Source: Gaiellasilicea sp039914895
GTDB taxonomy: Bacteria > Actinomycetota > Thermoleophilia > Gaiellales > Gaiellaceae
Reading direction: 5' to 3'
Length of the DNA stretch: 5,351 nucleotides
Assembly: GCA_039914895.1 (NCBI GenBank)
Contig: JBDSOJ010000051.1
Span: 1 to 5,351 of the forward strand
Notes under the pieces: generated by a model
Database searches by the model: none
The model's input: only the letters and a program-made list of their open reading frames with translations
What the model was told of the DNA's origin: nothing
Part shown: positions 1 through 5,243 of the stretch, piece by piece
Layout of the letters: every line of letters starts with the position of its first letter
Position numbering within the stretch: position 1 is the stretch's first letter
Program-made: the position numbers and the translations under genes

Positions 1-1
1 C

Positions 2-376
2 GACTGGGACGGCGCCGCCGCAGACGCGCGCTGGGCGCTCGAGGCCGGCGCGGGGGAGGCGGAGTCGCCGATCGGGCGCTATGCCGCGGCGCTCGCGAAT
101 CTCGCGCTCGAGGACTACCCCGCCGCACGCCTTCAGGCGGACGAGCTCCGCACGCATGAGGGCTTCCCCACCGACGTGGCCGACGGTCTCGCCTATCTCG
201 CCGCCGAGGACGTGGTCGGCTACATTGAGGCGGTCGAGAGCGTGCTCGACTCGTTCGAGACGCGGGACGAGTACCTCGAGGACATGCCGGTTGCGGACAC
301 GGTGCTCGTCCTCCAGGCATTCGCAGCCCGGCGGGAGATGGCCGCCGAGCTGAGCTCGCCACTGCTTCCCGGCTGA
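2..376 (+). CDS. Unrecognised protein, C-terminal part (5' end outside window)
   Basis: An open frame runs in from the left edge and ends at TGA 374-376, giving 124 visible residues. I do not recognise the family. The segment is acidic and alanine-rich and looks mostly helical: a first block around residues 26-50 (GRYAAALANLALEDYPAARL) resembles a helical-repeat (TPR-like) hairpin, followed by a stretch with FETRDEYLEDMPVADTVLVL and a short tail ending SSPLLPG. No membrane segment, metal site or catalytic motif is visible. The well-formed tail and codon usage like the neighbouring genes support it as real coding sequence. ATG/GTG codons inside it (for example GTG 176) are internal, because the reading frame continues upstream without a stop. 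It converges on pgl across a 113-base gap. Function unknown; the TPR-like reading is only an impression. Confidence 0.7.
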   Translation, partial: DWDGAAADARWALEAGAGEAESPIGRYAAALANLALEDYPAARLQADELRTHEGFPTDVADGLAYLAAEDVVGYIEAVESVLDSFETRDEYLEDMPVADTVLVLQAFAARREMAAELSSPLLPG

Positions 377-489
377 GTCTGTGGAGAAATTGGCGCAGTT
401 TCTTTTCAGTTGAGACACGTCTCGGGGGGACATGCCGGGGGACAGTCCCCAGACGTGTCTCGAAATGACATGTCGTCTTGGGAAAGTTC
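377..489. other. Convergent intergenic gap
   Basis: This 113-base gap lies between the stop of the left-edge gene and the stop of pgl. It holds a noticeably AT-richer stretch (about 378-411, with TTTCTTTTCAG at 399-409), then the 412-461 hairpin, then a short 8-base palindrome GACATGTC at 467-474. I see no open frame with coding character and no tRNA. Confidence 0.6.
412..461. repeat. Long palindromic hairpin, REP-like candidate
   Basis: A perfect 11-base inverted repeat, GAGACACGTCT (412-422) and AGACGTGTCTC (451-461), encloses a second complementary pair, GGGGAC (426-431) and GTCCCC (445-450), leaving a 3-base bulge (423-425) and a loop of about 13 bases. The octamer GGGGGACA occurs twice inside (425-432 and 437-444), so GTCCCC can pair with either copy. 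The element sits in the gap between two convergent genes. Neither strand shows a T-run after the stem, so it is not a standard intrinsic terminator, although it could still stop or protect transcripts from both sides. Its form and place resemble repetitive extragenic palindromes; whether it recurs in the genome cannot be seen here. Confidence 0.65.
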
Positions 490-1155
490 TCAGGCGTCCA
501 GAAGGGACGCTGCGGCAGAGTCGAGGAGGGCGATGGTGCGGCGGCCGCGGACGAGGCTCGCCGGTGTCTCGCGGCCTGGCTCGCCGGCGAACGCGCGGCG
601 GGCCGCCTCGGCCTTCGCCTCGCCGGTGACGAGGTAGACGAGCAACCCGCACCGGGCGAAAACGGGCGGGGTCAGCGTCACGCGCGGAACGAGCGGCTCG
701 AGGCCCGGCTCGGCGGCGACCGCGCGCCGTTCGGTCTCGTCGAGCGTCGTCGCGCCTGGGAAGAGCGAGGCCGTGTGGCCGTCCGTCCCGATCCCGTTCA
801 GCGCCAGGTCGAGCACGACGCCCTCGAGCTCGGCGTCGTAGAGAGCGGCCGCCTCCTCCGCCGGCTTCTCGCCCTGGACGCGGTGCACCACGGGCGGCGT
901 GCCGAGCGCGTCGAGGAGGGTGTCGCACACGAGCCTGAAGTTGGAGTTCTCGTCGTCGGGCGGCACCGCGCGCTCGTCGCCGAACCAGACGTGGACGTCG
1001 TGCCACCGGCGCTGGAGCCGCGCCGCGGCCTCGTACGCCCTGCCGACCGTCGACCCTCCGGAGAGCGCGAGGTTCGCGCCCGCTACCGTCGCCTCCGCGA
1101 GCAGCTCGCCCGCCACCCCGGCCGGGTCGTCGAGCACGCGGACCTCGACGTTCAC
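490..1155 (-). CDS. pgl: 6-phosphogluconolactonase
   Basis: This enzyme hydrolyses 6-phosphogluconolactone to 6-phosphogluconate, the second step of the oxidative pentose phosphate pathway, in the cytosol. The 221-residue product has the SugP-isomerase/Pgl (NagB-like) fold signatures in order: LSGGST at 31-36 (phosphate loop), WFGDER at 57-62, ENSNFR at 69-74, the family signature GIGTDGHTASLFPG at 121-134 with the likely catalytic His127, PRVTLTPP at 157-164 and TGEAK at 177-181. Length is slightly below the usual 230-250. The start is GTG 1155-1153, which overlaps the proC stop in a GTGA arrangement, so translation is probably coupled to proC; no strong ribosome binding site is visible. An N (residue 120) replaces the LG or LL often seen just before the GIGTDGH signature. 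No glucose-6-phosphate dehydrogenase or gnd gene is beside it in this window. Confidence 0.95.
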   Translation of the reverse strand: MNVEVRVLDDPAGVAGELLAEATVAGANLALSGGSTVGRAYEAAARLQRRWHDVHVWFGDERAVPPDDENSNFRLVCDTLLDALGTPPVVHRVQGEKPAEEAAALYDAELEGVVLDLALNGIGTDGHTASLFPGATTLDETERRAVAAEPGLEPLVPRVTLTPPVFARCGLLVYLVTGEAKAEAARRAFAGEPGRETPASLVRGRRTIALLDSAAASLLDA

Positions 1156-1979
1156 GGCTGGTCGCCGCGCGCGAGCTCCTTCGAGCGTTCCATCGCCGCC
1201 TGGATCGCATTCAGGAACGCCGCCCGCACGCCGGCCTGCTCGAGCTCGCGGATCGCTGCGATCGTCGTCCCACCCGGCGACGTCACCATCTCGCGCAGCT
1301 CGACCGGGTGCATCTTCAGGTCGCGCAGCTGCTTCGCCGTGCCGAGCATCGTCTGCACGACGAGCTGTGTCGAGATCTCGCGCGAGAGCCCGAGCAGGAT
1401 CCCGGCCTCGATCATCGCCTCGGCGAGCAGCGCGAAGTAGGCGGGGCCCGAGCCGGAGACCGCCGTGACGGCGTCCATGTACGGCTCGGAGACGCGCACG
1501 ACCGCGCCGAGGTGGCGGAGCGCCTCCTCCGCCAGAGTCAGGTGCTCCTCCGCCGCGTGCGAGCCGGCGCAGACGCCCGCCATCCCCTCGTGCACGACCG
1601 CGGGCGTGTTCGGCATCGCCCGCACGACCGGGACGCCGCTGCCGAGCTGGCGCTCGATCGCGGCGGTCGGGATCGCGGCTGCGATCGACAGCACCGTCTG
1701 CTCCGGCTGGATCAGCGGGCCGATCTCGCCGAGCAGCACCTCCAGGTCCTGCGGCTTGACGGCGATCACTACGAGCGCCGCCCCCGCCAAAGCCTCCGCG
1801 TTCGAGAGCGTGACCGTGATCCCGTGCCGCTCGCGCAGCTCGGCCGCACGCTCCTCGCGGCGCGTCGAGGCGGCGAGCTCGGCGGGAGCACGCCAGCCGG
1901 AAGAGAGCAGCCCGCCGATCAGCGCCTCGCCGATCTGGCCGGCACCGAGGACCGCGATCTTGCGCTCGTTCACCGCCAT
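1152..1979 (-). CDS. proC: Pyrroline-5-carboxylate reductase
   Basis: This enzyme reduces 1-pyrroline-5-carboxylate to L-proline with NAD(P)H, the last step of proline synthesis, in the cytosol. The 275-residue product has the normal family length. The N-terminal Rossmann domain shows GAGQIG at 12-17, a basic STRR at 38-41 where the nucleotide 2'-phosphate would lie (favouring NADPH), and AVKPQ at 73-77. RAMPNTP at 120-126 follows. The C-terminal dimerisation/substrate domain has SGSGPAY at 175-181 and the ProC signature region TSPGGTT at 233-239. The ATG at 1979-1977 lies 19 bases after the stop of the cyclic-nucleotide-binding gene. There is no Shine-Dalgarno sequence, but TAGACT ends 6 bases before the ATG, which suggests a leaderless transcript in addition to read-through. 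The 3' end overlaps pgl by four bases. Confidence 0.97.
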   Translation of the reverse strand: MAVNERKIAVLGAGQIGEALIGGLLSSGWRAPAELAASTRREERAAELRERHGITVTLSNAEALAGAALVVIAVKPQDLEVLLGEIGPLIQPEQTVLSIAAAIPTAAIERQLGSGVPVVRAMPNTPAVVHEGMAGVCAGSHAAEEHLTLAEEALRHLGAVVRVSEPYMDAVTAVSGSGPAYFALLAEAMIEAGILLGLSREISTQLVVQTMLGTAKQLRDLKMHPVELREMVTSPGGTTIAAIRELEQAGVRAAFLNAIQAAMERSKELARGDQP

Positions 1980-1991
1980 CGCGGAAGTCTA
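1980..1991 (-). promoter_or_regulatory. Candidate leaderless -10 box before proC
   Basis: On the minus strand TAGACT (1991-1986) fits TANNNT and is followed by exactly six bases (TCCGCG) and then the proC ATG. This spacing would place the transcription start on or beside the A of the start codon. No good -35 hexamer is visible at 16-18 bases upstream, which lies inside the preceding gene. There is no ribosome binding site, consistent with leaderless translation. Confidence 0.4.
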
Positions 1992-1998
1992 GGCGGCG

Positions 1999-2415
1999 CT
2001 ACAAGGTCGTCGGCGCGAGGCGCTCGGCGAGCGCGGTGAGGACGCCGACCGCGATCTGCGGCGAGTGGTCGAGCAGGTGCCGGAACGCCCGGTCGGTGAT
2101 CACGAGCGCGCGCACCGGCGATGTGGTCGTGATCGTTGCGTTCCGGGGGGTCTTCGAGACCAGCGCGATCTCGCCGAAGAAGTCGCCAGGGCCGATCGAG
2201 GCCACCTGCTTGCCGCCGCGCTCGACCTCGGCCGACCCTTCGATCAGGACGAAGAACTCGCGGCCGGAATCGCCCTCCCTGATCAGCACCTTGCCGTCGG
2301 GCAGGTCGATCTCGTCCGCGATCGAGGCGATCTCGGCCAGCTCCTGCTTCGATGCCGACGCGAAGAGCGGCACGCCCTTGATCAGGTCGATCTTGGAGTT
2401 GTGCCCGAGCTTCAT
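1999..2415 (-). CDS. Stand-alone cyclic-nucleotide-binding domain protein
   Basis: The 138-residue product is almost entirely one CRP/PKA-type cyclic-nucleotide-binding (cNMP) beta-barrel. A helical lead-in carries KGVPLFASASKQELAEIAS at 13-31. The barrel then shows GKVLIREGDSG at 41-51, FFVLIEGSAEV at 54-64 and the phosphate-binding cassette FGEIAL at 80-85 followed by PRNAT at 90-94. Glu82 and Arg91 match the ribose- and phosphate-contacting residues of true cAMP/cGMP binders. The protein ends about 25 residues after the barrel, so there is no helix-turn-helix, kinase, cyclase or channel domain. It may act through a partner protein; the ligand is not shown by the sequence. The ATG at 2415 is 20 bases after the glycosylase stop and has a TANNNT box six bases upstream. 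The gene stops at TAG 2001-1999, 19 bases before proC. Confidence is high for the domain and low for the role. Confidence 0.92.
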   Translation of the reverse strand: MKLGHNSKIDLIKGVPLFASASKQELAEIASIADEIDLPDGKVLIREGDSGREFFVLIEGSAEVERGGKQVASIGPGDFFGEIALVSKTPRNATITTTSPVRALVITDRAFRHLLDHSPQIAVGVLTALAERLAPTTL

Positions 2416-2451
2416 CCGTTGATCTTATGCCAGCGTTACGCCGCTCGGCAA
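2416..2451 (-). promoter_or_regulatory. Candidate leaderless promoter of the cNMP-binding gene
   Basis: Reading the minus strand, TTGCCG (2451-2446, four of six matches to TTGACA), an 18-base spacer, TAAGAT (2427-2422) and six bases (CAACGG) lead directly to ATG 2415. The predicted start of transcription is therefore the A of the ATG. The -35 lies inside the end of the glycosylase gene. It is the best-formed promoter in the window and would let the sensor gene be transcribed separately from the glycosylase. Confidence 0.5.
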
Positions 2452-3257
2452 CGGGCGAGCCGCGCGCGGTCGGCGTTCGCGCCCGGCACGAGCCCGGCGG
2501 TGCAGCCGCGCAGCAGATAGACGCCGGCCAGCCCGGCCCATTCCTCGTACGGCGCGAGCAGCTCGGCGGTCTCGTGGGTCTCGACCCAGCGCCCTCGGAG
2601 CGCCGAGCAGAGCTTGACGAGGCCGAGGTCGCCGACGAGCCCGTGGCGGAAGCTGCCGAGCCCCTCGAGCGCGATCACGCCGAGCGACCAGGGCCCGAGC
2701 CCGCGTTCGCGCAGCAGCCGCGTCTCGACCGCCTCGATCGGCCGGCCGCGCAGACCCTCGAGGTCGAGCGAGCGGCAGACGCGGACGAGCGTCGACGCGC
2801 GGTGCGTGGCCAGCCCGAGCCGGCGCAGCTCGGCCGGCGAGAGCGCCGCGATCGCCTCGCGCCTCGGGGCCCGATCGCCGATCGCCCCTAGGATCGCCCG
2901 CTCGATCGCGAGCGCCCGCCTCGCCTCGATCAGCTGCCCGCAGATCGCCCGCAGCAGCGCGTGCGCGACCGTCGCCCGGCGGAGCGGCCGCAGCCCGTGC
3001 AGCTGCCGGATCGACGGGCCGAGGAGGGCATCCCTCCGGAATCGGTGCGCGAACTCGGTCGTGTCGGCGTCGAGCGCGAGGCAGAACCGCAGCAGCTCGA
3101 GCCCCTCCTCGTCGGGCGCGCGCAGGTGGACGAGCCCGTCCGGCCGCTGCCAGGCCCGGCCGCCGGCGCCGCCGGGCAGCGGCAGCTCGAGCTCGCGGCC
3201 GTACGTCATCAGGTGCAGGCGGTACGGGCCACGCGGTCTGACGACGTCCTCGATCAC
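2436..3257 (-). CDS. AlkA-type DNA-3-methyladenine glycosylase
   Basis: Predicted to excise alkylated bases such as 3-methyladenine from DNA, the first step of base-excision repair. From GTG 3257 the product has 273 residues, close to AlkA (about 280). An AlkA-N-like beta region (about 12-75) is followed by the helix-hairpin-helix glycosylase core: ICGQLIEARRA at 105-115 (the QQxS-like DNA-contact region), RLGLATHRASTL at 146-157, the hairpin LGPWSLGVIAL at 187-197, and GDLGL at 209-213 with Asp210 as the probable catalytic residue. YEEWAGLAGVYLLRG at 237-251 matches the family's C-terminal helix. No Cys4 iron-sulphur cluster is present, as expected for AlkA. The start is uncertain: ATG 3209 would give 257 residues, but residues 7-16 (RPRGPYRLHL) look like the usual family beginning, and a TANNNT box lies eight bases before the GTG. 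The frame stays open further upstream across the opposite gene, which is a high-GC artefact. Confidence 0.9.
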   Translation of the reverse strand: MIEDVVRPRGPYRLHLMTYGRELELPLPGGAGGRAWQRPDGLVHLRAPDEEGLELLRFCLALDADTTEFAHRFRRDALLGPSIRQLHGLRPLRRATVAHALLRAICGQLIEARRALAIERAILGAIGDRAPRREAIAALSPAELRRLGLATHRASTLVRVCRSLDLEGLRGRPIEAVETRLLRERGLGPWSLGVIALEGLGSFRHGLVGDLGLVKLCSALRGRWVETHETAELLAPYEEWAGLAGVYLLRGCTAGLVPGANADRARLARCRAA

Positions 3258-3284
3258 CGGTCCGCACCTTACTGTTCTGCCTTG
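3258..3284. promoter_or_regulatory. Divergent promoter gap with overlapping -10 boxes
   Basis: Only 27 bases separate the GTG of the glycosylase (3257, minus) from the ATG of the methyltransferase (3285, plus). The minus strand has TAAGGT (3271-3266), eight bases before the GTG. The plus strand has TACTGT (3270-3275), nine bases before the ATG and exactly six before an in-frame TTG at 3282. The two boxes share bases 3270-3271, so polymerase could occupy only one at a time. Neither side has a convincing -35 or a Shine-Dalgarno sequence. If the glycosylase instead starts at ATG 3209, the gap is 75 bases. Confidence 0.45.
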
Positions 3285-3908
3285 ATGGGCCCCGCCGACC
3301 GGATCTCGCTGCGTTCGCGCAGGCGCAAGTTCGGCCTCTTCATGGAGACGATGGCGCCGACAGCCGAGACGACGGTGCTGGACGTCGGCGTCGACGACTT
3401 CGCCTTCGGCGAGCTGAGCGACAACGAGGGCAGCTGCGGGACGCTGAACTTCTTCGAGGACATGTACCCATGGCCGGAGCGGCTGACCGCGGTCGGCCTG
3501 CACGAGGGTGCGCGCTTTCGTGCCGGCTATCCGGCCGCCCGCTACGTGCAGGGGAACGCGCTCGAGCTCCCGTTCGAGGATCGGACGTTCGACATCGTCT
3601 TCTCGAACGCGGTGATCGAGCACGTCGGCGGGGTGGAGGAGCAGCGCCGCTTCGTCGCCGAGACGCTGCGGGTCGGTCGCCGCGTCTTCGTCACGACTCC
3701 GAACCGCTGGTTCCCGATCGAGGTGCACACGCGGCTGCCGCTCGTCCACTGGCTGCCGGACCGCGTCGCGCACCGCGCCTACGACCTCGCGCACAAGCCG
3801 TGGGCGAAGCGGAACCGGCTGCTCGGCCCCGCCGCGCTCGCCGCGCTCTTCCCCGGCGACGTGCGGATCGTCAACCTCGGCCTGACGCTGGTGGCCGTTG
3901 TCGATTGA
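3285..3908 (+). CDS. Class I SAM-dependent methyltransferase
   Basis: The 207-residue product has the Methyltransf_11-type Rossmann pattern: VLDVGVDD at 31-38 (motif I), NFFEDMYPWPERLTAVGL at 55-72, a second-strand acidic region YVQGNALELPFEDRTFDIVFS at 87-107, SNAVIEHVG at 107-115, and a post-core TTPNRWFPIE-HTRLPLVHWLP at 137-158. The NRWFP/H-LP-HWLP stretch is characteristic of a subfamily I associate with glycan or natural-product loci; the acceptor is unknown. Motif I has only one glycine of the usual GxGxG (G35-V-D-D), which is atypical, but Asp33 is kept. The C-terminus is short, ending LGLTLVAVVD. ATG 3285 is chosen because the frame upstream runs antisense to the glycosylase; TTG 3282 is an alternative. 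The last 11 bases overlap the next gene, indicating an operon with coupled translation. Confidence 0.85.
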   Translation: MGPADRISLRSRRRKFGLFMETMAPTAETTVLDVGVDDFAFGELSDNEGSCGTLNFFEDMYPWPERLTAVGLHEGARFRAGYPAARYVQGNALELPFEDRTFDIVFSNAVIEHVGGVEEQRRFVAETLRVGRRVFVTTPNRWFPIEVHTRLPLVHWLPDRVAHRAYDLAHKPWAKRNRLLGPAALAALFPGDVRIVNLGLTLVAVVD

Positions 3909-5205
3909 CCGGACTCCCCGCTGGGCGCTCTACGCATTCGTCGTTGCCCTCCCCTTCCACAACCTCGCGATGGCCGAGCTCTGGGACGCGGGCGTGCGCG
4001 ACCTCGCGCTCGACGCCGCCTCGGCCTGGAAGGAGGTGCTGCTCGCCGCCGGCCTCGGCGCGATCGTCTGGCGCCGCCGCGGGATCCCGTTCAAGTCGAC
4101 CTCGGCCGATTGGCTCGCGCTCGCCTACGCGGCCTTCGTCGTCCTCTACGCGCTGCTCCCGCAGGACTGGCTTGGCGGCGACGCCTCGGCGCGCGGGATC
4201 CTCTACGGCGTCCGACACGACCTGACCCCGGTTGCCTGCTATTTCCTTGGCCGGGGACTGACCCTTTCCGCGCGCGACCGGAGGTTCGTCGGCGGGCTGA
4301 TCCTGGGCGTCGCTGCGGTGGTCGCGGCCTGGGGGCTCGTCGACATCTACACGGTCTCGCTGCAGACCTGGCGCGACTCGGGCGTACCGGGCTGGTTCCG
4401 CGAGCAGCTCGGGCTCGAGTACCGGGGGCTCTCCGGCCTCCCCGAGAACTGGGCCTACAACACGGGTGACGAGCGGCCGCTGCGCCGGCTCGTCTCGACC
4501 TTCCTCAGCCCGCTCGCGACCGCCTACCTCCTGCTCGTCGCGATTCTCGTCGCGGCGACCTGGCGGAGCAGCTCACGGCGGCTCCCCCTGGTCACGGCGC
4601 TGCTCGCGATCGGGCTGCTGTTCACGTACTCGCGGACGGCGATCGCCGCGCTCGCCGTCGGCCTCGTCGCGCTCGGCTGGGCGCTGCGCAGCTGGTGGCC
4701 GGTCGCCGCGGCCGCGGTCTTCCTGGCGGCGGCGTTCTTCTTCGTCCGCGCCTACCCGGACCTCGCGCCCGAGACCCGGTACACCGCCTCGGAGCTCGAG
4801 ATCCAGCGGGCGGGAGGACAGCAGGAGCCGACGAGCGGGAGCGCGTTCGATCCGGGCGAATCGTCGTTCGCGAGCCACCTGGACGCGCTCGAGGAAGGCG
4901 TCGAGACGATAGCCCGGCACCCGCAGGGCTTCGGCGTCGGCAACGCGGGCGTGACCGCAAAGCGCACGGACACGGAGATCAGGGCGGGCGAGTCGACCTA
5001 CACCGAGCTCGGCGTCGAGCTCGGCCTGCTCGGGATGCTCGCATTCATCGCTTGGAGCATCGCGCTGCTCAGGCTCGTGTTTCGCCGGGAGCCGTGGCTG
5101 GCAGCAGCCCTCGCCGCCGTGCTCGTGCTCGGGATCCAGACCGACGTGATCGGCGTCCACTGGCTGGCGTTCGTGCTCTGGACGCTAGCGGGCGAGCGCG
5201 CGTAG
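3898..5205 (+). CDS. O-antigen ligase/polymerase (Wzy_C-like) membrane protein
   Basis: The 435-residue product is a multi-pass membrane protein with about ten hydrophobic segments (roughly 10-27, 43-59, 70-88, 130-152, 203-222, 229-245, 248-264, 266-286, 371-395, 398-420). Family-like signatures are RRLVSTFLSP at 196-205, FTYSRTAIA at 242-250 (the T-S-R motif of Wzy_C proteins), HPQGFGVGNAG at 341-351 and ESTYTELGVELGLLG at 365-379, which corresponds to the usual H-N-x-Y-L-x-L-x-x-E-x-G-x-x-G region. A hydrophilic loop of about 80 residues (287-365) is probably outside the membrane, where these enzymes join or polymerise lipid-linked glycans. Whether it ligates O-chains, polymerises them or glycosylates protein cannot be told. 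The start is TTG 3898, inside the end of the methyltransferase gene; the next in-frame ATG (3970) would cut the first membrane segment. A weak GGTGG (3890-3894) may serve as ribosome binding site. Confidence 0.87.
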   Translation: MSIDRTPRWALYAFVVALPFHNLAMAELWDAGVRDLALDAASAWKEVLLAAGLGAIVWRRRGIPFKSTSADWLALAYAAFVVLYALLPQDWLGGDASARGILYGVRHDLTPVACYFLGRGLTLSARDRRFVGGLILGVAAVVAAWGLVDIYTVSLQTWRDSGVPGWFREQLGLEYRGLSGLPENWAYNTGDERPLRRLVSTFLSPLATAYLLLVAILVAATWRSSSRRLPLVTALLAIGLLFTYSRTAIAALAVGLVALGWALRSWWPVAAAAVFLAAAFFFVRAYPDLAPETRYTASELEIQRAGGQQEPTSGSAFDPGESSFASHLDALEEGVETIARHPQGFGVGNAGVTAKRTDTEIRAGESTYTELGVELGLLGMLAFIAWSIALLRLVFRREPWLAAALAAVLVLGIQTDVIGVHWLAFVLWTLAGERA

Positions 5206-5234
5206 CCCTACAGCCGCGCTCGGTTCCAGCCGAT

Positions 5235-5239
5235 AAGGA
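5235..5239 (+). promoter_or_regulatory. Ribosome binding site deciding the GTG 5244 start
   Basis: AAGGA, four bases before GTG 5244, is the only clear Shine-Dalgarno sequence before a gene in this window. It supports GTG rather than the later in-frame ATG at 5286. The 38-base gap after the ligase stop has no obvious promoter or terminator, so co-transcription with the ligase is possible. Confidence 0.55.
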
Positions 5240-5243
5240 CTCC

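Noticed and set aside
412..461. Hairpin as a classical intrinsic terminator
   Set aside because: No T-run follows the stem on either strand; the plus side continues GAAATGACATG and the minus side AACTGAAAAG.
478..1440. 320-codon open frame on the plus strand
   Set aside because: It lies antisense to pgl and proC, both of which have clear family motifs; its translation is Arg/Val/Glu-rich low-complexity typical of a high-GC shadow frame.
2036..2520. Plus-strand open frames of 128 and 151 codons opposite the cNMP-binding gene
   Set aside because: The opposite strand encodes a clear cyclic-nucleotide-binding barrel; these are complementary-strand shadows.
2961..3284. Upstream extension of the methyltransferase frame (up to 315 codons)
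   Set aside because: It is antisense to the glycosylase N-terminal half and lacks recognisable sequence; the methyltransferase fold is complete from ATG 3285.
3258..3794. Upstream extension of the glycosylase frame (up to 452 codons)
   Set aside because: The extension runs antisense through the methyltransferase, has no domain character, and the AlkA-like N-terminus begins near residue 7 of the GTG 3257 start.
4573..5160. 195-codon minus-strand frame inside the ligase-like gene
   Set aside because: Its composition (Arg, Glu, Pro, Asp) mirrors the membrane-protein codons opposite, and no motif or start signal supports it.
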